A stretch of 64,000 nt of DNA, from the NCBI GenBank assembly GCA_022483465.1, contig JAKVNF010000004.1:234001-298000 (forward strand), given 5' to 3'. The stretch comes from Lachnospiraceae bacterium. Its GTDB lineage: Bacteria; Bacillota; Clostridia; Lachnospirales; Lachnospiraceae. The notes under the pieces were generated by a model, which did not search any database, was not told the DNA's origin, and was given only the letters and a program-made list of their open reading frames with translations. Positions 6,686 to 15,395 of this stretch are shown one piece after another; position 1 is the stretch's first letter; each line of letters opens with the position of its first letter. The position numbers and the translations under genes were made by a program.

Positions 6686-9103
6686 TTGCGTAAACCATTT
6701 CTCCAGCGACTCGGCCACGAATGGCTCTTCTGCGACGGGGCAACCGGCACCGTCCTGCAGGCAAAAGGACTCAAGGGGGGAGAACTCCCCGAGACCTGGA
6801 ACCTCACCCGGCCGGATGACATCTACGATCTCTACTGCGGCTATCTGAAAGCCGGATCGGACATCATCAACGCCAACACCTTTGGCGCCAACCTGCTCAA
6901 GTACCCGGACCCCGGGTACCTAAAGGACCTCGTCACCGCGGCCGTGCAGATCGCGAAAAAGGCAAGGACCGACTGCGGCCGGGAGGACGCCTACATCGCC
7001 ATCGACATCGGCCCCACCGGAAAGCTCCTGGAGCCTTTGGGGGACCTTCCCTTTGAGAAGGCGGTCTCCCTCTTTGGCCAGGTGGCGGAGCTCGGCGAGG
7101 CGGCCGGGGCGGACCTTTGCCTCATCGAGACGATGAACGACCTCTACGAGGCAAAGGCAGCGGTCCTCGGCGCCAAGGAGCACTGCAGCCTGCCCGTCTG
7201 CATCACCACGACCTACGACCAGAGCGGAAAGCTCCTGACCGGCGCCGGCGTCGAGGCGGTGGTGGCCTGCATGGAGGGCCTTCGCGTGGACGCCCTGGGC
7301 GTCAACTGCTCCCTGGGCCCTCGGGAGATGAAACCCATCGTGGAGCGGCTTGTCGCCGCGGCCTCGGTCCCCGTCATCGTCAACCCCAACGCGGGGCTTC
7401 CCCGGACCGAGAACGGAGAGACCGTCTACGACGTGACCCCGGAGGAATTTGCGGACTGCATGAAGGAGCTCGCGGGCCTTGGCATCCAGGTGGCGGGCGG
7501 CTGCTGCGGCACCACGCCGGAATTCATCCAAAAGACCATCGCCGCCGTCAGGGACCTTCCCTTCCGGCCCCAGACCCAAAAGCACCACACCATCGTCACT
7601 TCCTTCTCCCAGGCGGTGGAGATCGGGGAGAAACCCGTCCTCATCGGCGAGCGGATCAACCCCACCGGGAAGAAGAAGTTCAAGGAGGCGCTCCGAAACG
7701 GCGACATCCAGTACATCCTGCAGGAGGGCCTGAAGGAGGAGGACCAGGGCGCCCACATCCTGGACGTCAATGTCGGACTCCCGGAGATCGACGAGCCCGC
7801 CATGATGGAGACCGTGGTGAAGCGTCTGCAGGGCGTCACCGCCCTGCCGCTCCAGATCGACACGACGAACCCCGAGGCCCTGGAGCGGGCCCTGCGCTGC
7901 TACAACGGCAAGCCGATGATCAACTCCGTCAGCGGAAAGCGGGAGTCCATCGAGCAGGTCTTCCCGCTCGTTCGCAAGTACGGCGGCGTCCTCGTGGGCC
8001 TCTGCCTTGACGAGGGCGGCATCCCCGACACCGCGGAGGGGCGGCTTGCCGTCGCCGAGAAGATCTACGAGGCGGCGGATGCCTACGGCGTTCCCCGCTC
8101 CGACATCGTTCTGGACGGCCTGGCGATGACCGTGAGCTCGGACCCGAAGGGCGCTCTTGTGACCCTGGGGACCCTCCGGGGGATCCGGGACCGCTTCCAT
8201 GGACACAGCATCCTGGGCGTCTCCAACATCTCCTTCGGCCTGCCCGCCCGGGAGCTCATCAACTCCAACTTCCTCACCATGGCGATCGAGTGCGGCCTCT
8301 CCTGCGCGATCATCAACCCGGGGAACGAGGCGATGATGCGCGCCTACTACGCCTCCATGGCGCTGCTGGCGATGGACGAGAACTGCGCGGCCTTCATCGA
8401 CCGCTACCGGGACTACAAGCCGGGCACGGCCGCGGCCCCCGGCGTAAGTGCTGCAAAGGGGAGCACCGCCTCGCCCGCGGGGGACCTCTCCCTGAAGGAG
8501 AGCGTGATCCGGGGCGTCAAGGAAGCTGCCGCTGCCGCCGCCAGGAAGGAGCTCGAGAGCCGGGACGGCCTTACCATCATCAATGAGGATCTGATCCCCG
8601 CCCTCGACGTGGTGGGGCAGAACTTTGAGAAGAAGACGGTCTTTCTGCCCCAGCTTCTCATGAGCGCCGATGCGGCCAAGGCGGCCTTTGCCGTGATCCG
8701 GGAGGCCATGAAGGGCACCCCGCAGAAGATCAAGGCGAAGGTGATCCTCGCCACGGTCAAGGGCGACATCCACGACATCGGCAAGAACATCGTGAAGGTC
8801 ATGCTGGAGAACTACGGGTACGACGTGATCGACCTGGGCCGGGATGTGGACCCGCAGCTTGTCGCGGACACCGCGATCCGGGAAAACGTCCCGCTGGTGG
8901 GCCTCTCCGCCCTGATGACCACCACGGTTGTCAACATGGAGGCCACGATCCGGCTCCTGCGGGAGAAAAAGCCGGACACGAAGATCGTCGTGGGCGGCGC
9001 CGTGATGACCCAGGAGTACGCCGATGCGATCGGCGCCGACTGCTATGCCAAGGACGCCATGGGGACGGTCCGCTACGCGGACAGCCTCTTCGACCGCGAC
9101 TGA
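6686..9103 (+). CDS. metH: Cobalamin-dependent methionine synthase lacking the reactivation domain
   Basis: MetH of about 805 residues, transferring the methyl group of 5-methyl-THF to homocysteine through cobalamin. Domains in order: homocysteine-binding barrel with zinc-ligand cysteines (VNCSLGP around 208 and GGCCGT around 272), folate-binding barrel (GERINPTGKKKFKE around 318), cobalamin cap, and Rossmann cobalamin domain with the base-off motif GDIHDIG around 693. It ends where the reactivation domain would begin; that function is encoded by the preceding gene. TTG 6686 is preferred over GTG 6638 or ATG 6653 because GGAGGT stands 6 bases before it and the upstream gene then ends four bases earlier. 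Confidence 0.95.
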   Translation: MRKPFLQRLGHEWLFCDGATGTVLQAKGLKGGELPETWNLTRPDDIYDLYCGYLKAGSDIINANTFGANLLKYPDPGYLKDLVTAAVQIAKKARTDCGREDAYIAIDIGPTGKLLEPLGDLPFEKAVSLFGQVAELGEAAGADLCLIETMNDLYEAKAAVLGAKEHCSLPVCITTTYDQSGKLLTGAGVEAVVACMEGLRVDALGVNCSLGPREMKPIVERLVAAASVPVIVNPNAGLPRTENGETVYDVTPEEFADCMKELAGLGIQVAGGCCGTTPEFIQKTIAAVRDLPFRPQTQKHHTIVTSFSQAVEIGEKPVLIGERINPTGKKKFKEALRNGDIQYILQEGLKEEDQGAHILDVNVGLPEIDEPAMMETVVKRLQGVTALPLQIDTTNPEALERALRCYNGKPMINSVSGKRESIEQVFPLVRKYGGVLVGLCLDEGGIPDTAEGRLAVAEKIYEAADAYGVPRSDIVLDGLAMTVSSDPKGALVTLGTLRGIRDRFHGHSILGVSNISFGLPARELINSNFLTMAIECGLSCAIINPGNEAMMRAYYASMALLAMDENCAAFIDRYRDYKPGTAAAPGVSAAKGSTASPAGDLSLKESVIRGVKEAAAAAARKELESRDGLTIINEDLIPALDVVGQNFEKKTVFLPQLLMSADAAKAAFAVIREAMKGTPQKIKAKVILATVKGDIHDIGKNIVKVMLENYGYDVIDLGRDVDPQLVADTAIRENVPLVGLSALMTTTVVNMEATIRLLREKKPDTKIVVGGAVMTQEYADAIGADCYAKDAMGTVRYADSLFDRD

Positions 9104-9114
9104 ACAGGCAGCAA

Positions 9115-9153
9115 ACGAAACAAAGGACCTGCGGCAGCAGGTCCTTTGTTCGT
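9115..9153 (+). terminator. Terminator of the metF-metH operon
   Basis: The near-perfect hairpin AACAAAGGACCTGC-ggca-GCAGGTCCTTTGTT lies 15 bases after the metH stop. Confidence 0.8.
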
Positions 9154-9161
9154 TGTCCCGA

Positions 9162-9192
9162 TTTTTTACGGCCCTTTCACTTTTTTTGTGGG
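9162..9192. repeat. ISL3-type left end: target duplication copy 1 and terminal inverted repeat
   Basis: TTTTTTAC (9162-9169) is followed by the inverted repeat GGCCCTTTCACTTTTTTTGT (from 9170), which matches the complement of the right end at 18 of 23 positions. Confidence 0.85.
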
Positions 9193-10922
9193 ATGAGCCC
9201 TTCCTGACCGTCTCCGAGGTCCTCTGCCCCGGTCCTCCACAGGTGCCTTCTGCTCTCCGTGCATCTGTACTCCCGGGCGGACCGTGGGAGCATCGCCGAG
9301 GGGCCCACGGTCTCGGAACAGCTTTATCCATCAGATCCTCTTGTACGGATTTCTGGATGCATCCATGATCTTTAGGAAAAAGTACTCATCATCTGGAAGG
9401 CCATAGGCTTTCCTGCGAATGACCTTGATGTGTGCGTTGATCCCCTCTATCTTCCCGGAGCTGATCGGATAGAGCCCGTATCCCACAATGCCGTCAAAGT
9501 GGTTCTCAATGAGCCTGGCAAACCAGAGAAAGTGCTCATTTTTCGTGCCCCTGCACCAGTCGATGATATCTGTAAACTTCTCGATCATCGTCGCCTGATT
9601 GGCTGAGGCATATGCTTCCTGCATGGCCTGCTTGATCAGATCACAGGTGAACAGCAGCTTGTTCGAGTTGATGATGTCGTCGTATCGCCGCTCGAAATCG
9701 TCATGGGTATGCCTGTAATCGGTCGTACCGAAGATCGCAGATCCCTTGCGGCACACCTTGCCCTCACGGGCTTCCTGATCGTGTTTCTGCAGGGACTCCC
9801 TGCTGGCACAGAGTATCTTCCTTGACCCCTTCAGAACAGTAGCTTCCTCGACCAGGCCTTCCTTCTTCAGGCGGATCTGTTCCTCCTTCCGAACCTCGGC
9901 AATGACCTTCTCGTTGAAGTTCTTGACGATGTGGAAATGATCATAAACGATCTGGATCCAACCGCATTTTGCCTTGAAAGCCTCCTGGAAGTCGCTGTTC
10001 ATATCCATGGCAACGGCCTCTACATGATGCATCCAGTCGTCACCCACCAGCTCCATGAATTCTTCTACAACGGCCTTTGTTTTGCCTGCTCGGATGAACA
10101 GCACCGCACCGGTTATCAGGTCTATGATGTGCGTCGCATATTTGTGTCCGTTATGCAGCTTGAACTCGTCAATGGCAAGATACCTTGCATAGGCGGCAGG
10201 CTTTTTGAGCTTGCCATTCTCATCCGCGTAAAGACCCTTCAGACGCTTAAGATCGATCTTCTTGATCGTATTGATGTTGACGCCAGTAATGATTGCCGTG
10301 TCCGTAAGGGTAAATTCATCCATAGAAAGATAGCGGATGATCAGCTGCTCAAGCTCCTTTGTAATCATCGAATCATCTGCCTTGAACGCGACATCCGGTG
10401 TGATGGTCTTGCCACAGAGATTGCATCTCCACTGGTACTTGTCGCACTCAATGATGGTTTGGCATGCCTGAAAGGGAATGTGTTTGATCTTCGTGTGGTA
10501 GGTCTGATTCTTGTACATCCTGCGCCCGCAGCAAGAGCATACAGGATGGTCCAGCTGGTCCAATTTACCGCGCAGAATATAAGCCCTTTTGAAGGTATTC
10601 TCACTCAGTTTGCTCTTCCGCATGGAGTGGAAGGGCCTGACGTCTCGAATAGGAACCTCTTCAACGCTCTCCTGCTGGAACCCCGTCAGGTGGCTTGGGA
10701 ACATCAGATAGTCATTTTGAGTCCGGGCAGCAAAAGACATTTGCCCATTCGCCTCGGTGTATGTATAATTCTGATTCATAAGAGGTTTCCTTTTTATCCC
10801 GTATTGCATATCTTGGGCGGCGTGCAATCGAGATGATATCAGGAAATCTCTTTTTGTAAATAGATGATATTCTCTATAGGCTGCCTTCTTTTAGTGCATC
10901 ACACAAGAAAAATGAAAGACCC
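9170..10922 (-). mobile_element. Complete ISL3-family insertion sequence, 1753 bp
   Basis: The element has 23-bp imperfect inverted ends that start GGC/GGG-CTTTCA, as is usual for ISL3, a perfect 8-bp target duplication TTTTTTAC (9162-9169 and 10923-10930), and a single intact transposase ORF on the minus strand. An 8-bp duplication is the family norm. The site lies between the metH terminator and the marR promoter; the -35 box of the latter is only 16 bases from the right end. Confidence 0.92.
9331..10779 (-). CDS. ISL3-family transposase
   Basis: About 482 residues from ATG 10779, which has AAGGA eight bases before it; the frame is open to a TTG at 10827. The N-terminal zinc-finger part has CSCCGRRMYK and a second CNLCG pair, followed by a helix-turn-helix stretch. 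The catalytic part has YLAIDEFKLHNGHKY (first Asp, around residue 205), AVAMDMNSDFQEA (second Asp) and the late SGKIEGINAHIKVIRRKAYG (Glu), all typical of ISL3 (DDE_Tnp_ISL3). The frame is uninterrupted and the element has intact ends, so the transposase is probably functional. Confidence 0.93.
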   Translation of the reverse strand: MNQNYTYTEANGQMSFAARTQNDYLMFPSHLTGFQQESVEEVPIRDVRPFHSMRKSKLSENTFKRAYILRGKLDQLDHPVCSCCGRRMYKNQTYHTKIKHIPFQACQTIIECDKYQWRCNLCGKTITPDVAFKADDSMITKELEQLIIRYLSMDEFTLTDTAIITGVNINTIKKIDLKRLKGLYADENGKLKKPAAYARYLAIDEFKLHNGHKYATHIIDLITGAVLFIRAGKTKAVVEEFMELVGDDWMHHVEAVAMDMNSDFQEAFKAKCGWIQIVYDHFHIVKNFNEKVIAEVRKEEQIRLKKEGLVEEATVLKGSRKILCASRESLQKHDQEAREGKVCRKGSAIFGTTDYRHTHDDFERRYDDIINSNKLLFTCDLIKQAMQEAYASANQATMIEKFTDIIDWCRGTKNEHFLWFARLIENHFDGIVGYGLYPISSGKIEGINAHIKVIRRKAYGLPDDEYFFLKIMDASRNPYKRI

Positions 10923-10930
10923 TTTTTTAC
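10900..10930. repeat. ISL3-type right end: terminal inverted repeat and target duplication copy 2
   Basis: CACACAAGAAAAATGAAAGACCC ends at 10922 and is followed by TTTTTTAC (10923-10930), identical to 9162-9169. Confidence 0.85.
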
Positions 10931-10938
10931 TTTTGCGC

Positions 10939-10966
10939 TTGCATTCCGCCGAAGATGCGCTATCAT
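10939..10966 (+). promoter_or_regulatory. Promoter of the marR-MATE operon
   Basis: TTGCAT (10939-10944), a 16-bp spacer and TATCAT (10961-10966). Transcription would start just before the palindrome at 10983. Confidence 0.6.
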
Positions 10967-10982
10967 AGCTAGTGCTTATCAA

Positions 10983-10994
10983 TGATAATTATCA
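10983..10994 (+). promoter_or_regulatory. Palindromic operator TGATAATTATCA in the marR leader
   Basis: A perfect 12-bp palindrome inside the longer stretch TTATCAATGATAATTATCAA, directly downstream of the predicted transcription start. The position suits a repressor. Self-regulation by the MarR protein is likely. The TGATAAT-type sequence also resembles half sites of Fur boxes, so iron control is an alternative. Confidence 0.5.
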
Positions 10995-11025
10995 ATGTTT
11001 GTTTTTAGAGTACGGAGGAATCGCC

Positions 11026-11496
11026 ATGAACACCATGCTGACAAGGCGCCTGTTGGACGCCTTTCACGATGCCGGGTCGGTCTCGGAACTGATGCCGCCC
11101 CTGCCGGAGGGCATGACCGCCCAGTACGTCCACGTGCTGGATGCGATCGCCCAGGTGGAGCGCGAGAAAGGCCGGGTGCGGGTCTCCGACGTCGCGCACT
11201 TTCTGCACGTCAAGTCCCCCGGCATCACCCGGTCCCTCCAGGCGATGGAGCGCCTGGGGGCCGTGGAGAGGGAAAGGGACGCGGGAGACCGGCGGGTGGT
11301 ATGGATTGCAATGACGCCGCTGGGACAGGACTGGTATGCGCGGTACGTGGTCCGCTACCACGAGGCGCTCTCGCACCTTCTTGCGGACATCCCGGAGGAA
11401 GAGGCGAAGACCACCGCAGACACCATCGAAAAAATCATTCTTCGGATGCGGGAGCATCCGATCACCCTGGAGGAAAAAGGTAAGACAGAGCAATGA
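11026..11496 (+). CDS. MarR-family transcriptional regulator
   Basis: A 156-residue winged-helix regulator. The DNA-binding part runs from about residue 45 to 105: VRVSDVAHFLHVKSPGITRSL is the helix-turn-helix and ERDAGDRRVVWIAMTPLG is the wing with the family's D-x-R-D/R pattern. ATG 11026 has GGAGG at the right distance; an open frame extends to 10972 but has no SD. Its stop overlaps the start of a MATE pump (ATGA at 11493), a common pairing in which the regulator represses its own operon until a toxic ligand binds. The palindrome at 10983 is the obvious binding site. Confidence 0.9.
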   Translation: MNTMLTRRLLDAFHDAGSVSELMPPLPEGMTAQYVHVLDAIAQVEREKGRVRVSDVAHFLHVKSPGITRSLQAMERLGAVERERDAGDRRVVWIAMTPLGQDWYARYVVRYHEALSHLLADIPEEEAKTTADTIEKIILRMREHPITLEEKGKTEQ

Positions 11497-12881
11497 GCGA
11501 AAACGCAGCAACGGCCAAAAAGAACGGATCCAATGATTTCACCGCCGGCAGCATCCCGGCCAAGATGCTGCGGTTTATGCTGCCGATCTTCGGGTCCCTG
11601 GTGCTGCAGGCCATGTACGGGGCGGTGGACCTTCTGGTGGTCGGGCGCTTCGGCACCACCGCCGGCCTCTCCGGCGTCTCCACCGGCAGCAACGTCCTCA
11701 ACGTCGTCACCTTCACCGTGACCGGCTGCGCAATGGCCGTCACGATCCTGATCGGGCGGTACCTGGGGGAAAAGCGCAATGACAAGATCGGACCTCTGCT
11801 GGGTGCCTCGATCTGCCTGTTCCTGATCCTGAGCGCCATCCTCTGCGCCGTGATGGTGGGCCTTGCAAGGCCGATTGCCATCCTCATGCAGTCCCCCGCG
11901 GAGGCACTGGACCTGACGGTCTCCTACATCCGCATCTGCGGCTCCGGCATCTTCTTCATCGTCGCCTACAACGTGATCGCCGCCGTCTTCCGGGGCCTGG
12001 GCGACTCCAAGACGCCCCTTTTGTTCGTTCTCATCGCCTGCATCGGCAACGTCTTCGGCGACCTGCTCCTGGTGGCCGTCTTCCACATGAACGTGGCAGG
12101 TGCCGCCATCGCCACGGTGGCCGCCCAGGCGGTCTCCGTCGTGCTCTCCCTCATCATCATGGCAAAGCGGACCCTTCCCTTTGTGATGAAGCGCACCGAC
12201 ATCCGCCTCGGGAAGGAGGCGGGCCACATCCTGCAGGTGGGTGCACCCCTTGCCCTGCAGGAATTCCTGACCCAGATCTCCTTTGTCTGCCTCTGCGCCT
12301 TCATCAACCGGCTGGGCCTGACCGCCTCCTCCGGCTACGGCGTGGCCAGCAAGCTGATCTCCTTCATCATGCTGGTTCCCTCCTCCCTGATGCAGTCCAT
12401 GAGCTCCTTCATCTCCCAGAACGTGGGCGCCGGGAAGGAGAAGCGGGCGAGACAATCCATGGTCTTCGGCATGTGCTTTGCGTTCTGCGTCGGCGTCGTG
12501 ATCTTCCTCCTGATTCAGTGGAAGGGGTATCTGGCTGCGGGGCTCTTCACCTCCGACCAGGACGTCTCCCAGGACGCCTGGGACTACCTCAAGGGCTTTG
12601 GCGGCGAGACCCTGGTGACGCCGTTCCTGTTCAGCTTCATGGGCTACTTCAATGGCCATGAGCGCTCCCTCTTCGTCATGCTCCAGAGCATGGCCCAGAC
12701 CCTGCTGGTGCGCCTGCCCGTCGCCTTCTTCATGAGCACCCGGCCGAATGCCTCGCTCCTTCACATCGGCCTTGCGGCGCCGCTTGCCACCTCCTTCGGC
12801 ATCGTGCTGAACCTCCTGTACTACATCTACTACAACCGGAAGGTTCTGCCGAAGCAGGGAAAAGATCCGGAGGCGCACTGA
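11493..12881 (+). CDS. MATE-family multidrug/toxin efflux pump
   Basis: A 462-residue membrane protein with the two homologous six-helix halves of the MATE fold. The first half shows MLPIFGSLVLQAMYGAVDLLVVGRF; the second starts around residue 240 with ILQVGAPLALQEFLTQISF. It should export cationic compounds in exchange for Na+ or H+. It is translationally coupled to the marR gene in front and followed by a strong terminator. The substrate cannot be told from sequence. Confidence 0.92.
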   Translation: MSENAATAKKNGSNDFTAGSIPAKMLRFMLPIFGSLVLQAMYGAVDLLVVGRFGTTAGLSGVSTGSNVLNVVTFTVTGCAMAVTILIGRYLGEKRNDKIGPLLGASICLFLILSAILCAVMVGLARPIAILMQSPAEALDLTVSYIRICGSGIFFIVAYNVIAAVFRGLGDSKTPLLFVLIACIGNVFGDLLLVAVFHMNVAGAAIATVAAQAVSVVLSLIIMAKRTLPFVMKRTDIRLGKEAGHILQVGAPLALQEFLTQISFVCLCAFINRLGLTASSGYGVASKLISFIMLVPSSLMQSMSSFISQNVGAGKEKRARQSMVFGMCFAFCVGVVIFLLIQWKGYLAAGLFTSDQDVSQDAWDYLKGFGGETLVTPFLFSFMGYFNGHERSLFVMLQSMAQTLLVRLPVAFFMSTRPNASLLHIGLAAPLATSFGIVLNLLYYIYYNRKVLPKQGKDPEAH

Positions 12882-12973
12882 GCCTTTGGTGCATCCTCTG
12901 ACCGCAGCAGGCCGTACGATCTGCCCGCGACCATTTGATTATTGCTCGGATCAGCTGCAGAACTGCGCCGACC

Positions 12974-13018
12974 AAAAGAGCCAGAAAGCCTTGAAAAATC
13001 AAGGTTTTCTGGCTCTTT
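12974..13018. terminator. Bidirectional terminator between the MATE gene and the minus-strand operon
   Basis: AAAGAGCCAGAA-a-GCCTTG-aaaaat-CAAGG-tt-TTCTGGCTCTTT is a long hairpin with A-rich and T-rich sides. It can end both the plus-strand marR-MATE transcript and the long minus-strand transcript whose last gene stops at 13061. Confidence 0.8.
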
Positions 13019-13060
13019 GCCTTCCAACTTTTGTCAAACACAGGGAGCCGGATTCTGCGC

Positions 13061-14104
13061 TCAGCTCTGCAGCAGCGCTTTTTTTACTTCCTCCTCGGCG
13101 TGCTGCTTTGCGAGGACCACCGCATCGCAGAACTGATCAAACTCCGGGTCCTCCACCTGCAGCTCCGGATGGGCAAGAAGCTCTTCCCGCGCGATCCGCA
13201 CGCCCTCCGCAAAGGGGACATGGGTTCCCATGCCGGGCACGAGGCGCTTCAGCTTTGTGTTGTCAAAGAGAACCGTCACGGCCTTGTCGCCAAGGAGTGC
13301 ACCCCGCAGGTCGTATTTTGTTCCCACCGCGGCCAGAAAGTCCGAGGAGACGTGGCAGGGGACCAGGGAGACGCCGAAGGCCTCCGCGATGGTTCCGTAG
13401 ATCTGGTTCCAGGTCAGGGACTCATCCCCTGTGATCTGGAAGGCCTCGCCCACTGCCTTGGGATTTCCCATCAGGCCGGTGTAGCCGATCGCAAAGTCCG
13501 TGTTGAAGGTGAGGGTCCACAGGCTGGTCCCGTCCCCGGGGATCAGGACCGGCTTTCCCGCGAGCATGCGCCGGATGACCTGCCAGGAGCCCTTTGCCCC
13601 GTGGATGGCCACCGGGATGTGGCGCTCGTCATACGTGTGGCTCGGGCGCACGATGGTGACCGGAAAGTTCTGCTCCCGCAGGGCCTGCATCAGAACCTCC
13701 TCGCAGGCGATCTTGTCCCGTGAGTACTGCCAGTAGGGGTTGGCGAGGGTCGTGCCCTCCGTCAGGAACGGACTTGCCGGCGGCTTGTGGTAGGCGGAGG
13801 CGGAGCTGGTGAACAGGTACTGGCCGGTCCGCCCCGCAAAGAGGCGGATGTCCCGCTCGACCTGCTCCTTCCGGTATCCGACAAACTCGCAGACGCAGTC
13901 AAAGGAGAGTCCGGACAGCTTTTCAGACAACTCCTTCTCGTTCCCGTTGATGTCCGCCGCGATGTGGTGGACCTCCCCGTCAAAGGGGAGCTTGCGGGTT
14001 CCCCGGTTCAAGAGCCAGATCTCCCAGCCGCCCTGCTCCAGAAGGCGCCGCACGACGCCGGCGCTGATGGTTCCCGTTCCCCCGATAAATAGTGCCTTTC
14101 TCAT
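13061..14104 (-). CDS. NAD(P)-dependent epimerase/dehydratase-type SDR protein
   Basis: A 347-residue extended short-chain dehydrogenase. The N-terminal nucleotide-binding motif is ALFIGGTGTISAGV (GxxGxxS type), and FTSSASAYHKPP plus SRDKIACEEVL give the Ser and the atypical catalytic region, with VRPSHTYDE further on. This subgroup often acts on sugar nucleotides or isoflavone-like substrates; the substrate here is unknown. ATG 14104 (AAAGGGAA before it) overlaps the stop of the broken MATE gene, so the frame open to 14353 is not used. It is the last gene of the long minus-strand run and ends near a bidirectional terminator. Confidence 0.8.
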   Translation of the reverse strand: MRKALFIGGTGTISAGVVRRLLEQGGWEIWLLNRGTRKLPFDGEVHHIAADINGNEKELSEKLSGLSFDCVCEFVGYRKEQVERDIRLFAGRTGQYLFTSSASAYHKPPASPFLTEGTTLANPYWQYSRDKIACEEVLMQALREQNFPVTIVRPSHTYDERHIPVAIHGAKGSWQVIRRMLAGKPVLIPGDGTSLWTLTFNTDFAIGYTGLMGNPKAVGEAFQITGDESLTWNQIYGTIAEAFGVSLVPCHVSSDFLAAVGTKYDLRGALLGDKAVTVLFDNTKLKRLVPGMGTHVPFAEGVRIAREELLAHPELQVEDPEFDQFCDAVVLAKQHAEEEVKKALLQS

Positions 14105-15380
14105 GTGTGTTCCCTTTCCCTTTCTTCTTTGCCTGTGCCCCCAAGTTTTGCAAACTCCCGCCGCCGGATGATGCAGTATGCGGTGATGACCGCCGTCCCC
14201 GTCAGGATCCAGCTCACGGGGTAGACCACCACCAGCAAGACGTAGCTCTTCCAGCGGGCAAACACCGTGGCGATCCAGACGAGCCGAAACAGGCAGGAGC
14301 CGATCACCGTGAACACCGCCGGGAGCAGGGAGTGCCCCATGCCCCGCAGGCACCCGCCGGAGATCTCATAGGTCCCCGTGAGGAGCTCCGGCAGGCAGAC
14401 ATAGCGCATGCGAAGCACGGCGTACTCCAGGACCTCCGTGTCCTGGGTGAAGATCTGCAGCAGGATGTCGCGGAAGGCGTAAAAGAGCACTGCCACCGCC
14501 AGGGCGGCGCCCATCCCGATCGCCATGCAGTCCGCATAGATCCGCCGGCAGCGGTCCGTCTTTCCCGCGGCGAAGTTCTGACTCGTAAAGGTGGTGGCCG
14601 CCTGGGCAAAGCCGTTGACCACGAAGTAGGCCATAAACTCGAAGTTCTGCCCCGCGGTGGTGCCCGCGATGCCCGCCGCCCCGAAGTGGTTGACCGCGGT
14701 CTGGATGACGACGTTGGAGAGGGCAAAGACCATGCCCTGGAGCCCCGTCGGCGCGCCGATCCGGATCACGCTGGCCAGGTGCTCCCGCCGGATGCCCAGC
14801 TCTTTCAGGGAGAGGCGGATGCTCCCCCGGTCCTTCAGCAGAAACCGCAACACCATCCCCGCGGAGAGGGCGTTGGAGATGACCGTCGCGATGCCTACCC
14901 CCGCAACCCCCATGTGGAGCCGAAGTCGTAGAGGAGCATAAAGGGGAGGGCCACAAAGTAAATCCGCAGGTAGAGTGCCGCAAGAACGTAGACCTTCTCC
15001 GGCGTGTTCATCAGCCGAAGAAGCGCCGGGGCCGCCAGCTCCCCCACGACCAGCACGATGCCGCCGCTCACCAGGGCGAGGGTCACGATGGTCTCCACCG
15101 CCTCGTGGGCCTTCCCCTTCTCTCCCCGGCCGATCCTCGCCGCCACGGTCACGTTTCCGCCGATGGAAAGGCCCATGAACAGACTCACCAGGAGGTTTAC
15201 CAGGGCCGTGTTGCTGCCCACCGCCGCCATCGCCTCAGCGCTGTCAAAGCGCCCCAACACCGCCAGGTCCGCCGAGGAGAACAGCTGCTGCAGCATGCTC
15301 GCCGCGGCGATCGGCAGCGCAAACTGCACGATCTTCCCCGCCGGGGGTCCGTGCAGCAGATCCGTCTGCTGCCTGGCCAA
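14101..15380 (-). pseudogene. MATE-family efflux gene broken by an internal deletion and frameshift
   Basis: The 5' part (15380 down to about 14905) gives a normal MATE N-terminus from TTG 15380, which has AAGGAGG before it, and ends LPFMLLYDFGS. The 3' part (14913 to 14101) resumes in another frame at HMGVAGVGIATVIS. Intact family members carry some 35 residues between these motifs, roughly ILR-x-x-GDTRRP plus one transmembrane helix. About 106 bases have therefore been lost at about 14905-14915, which also shifts the frame. Each half could still be translated, but one helix is missing, so a working pump is unlikely. Both neighbours are intact. Confidence 0.82.
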
Positions 15381-15395
15381 AACCGATTCGCCTCC

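Noticed and set aside
6920-9331. An 803-codon minus-strand open frame opposite metH
   Set aside because: It is a shadow of the GC-rich metH codons. The product is a low-complexity Gly/Asp/Val/His-rich chain without any domain, and it has no SD.
12974-13018. Repeat or mobile-element end at the long hairpin
   Set aside because: No duplication around it and no copy elsewhere in the window; it sits between two convergent transcripts, as a terminator would.
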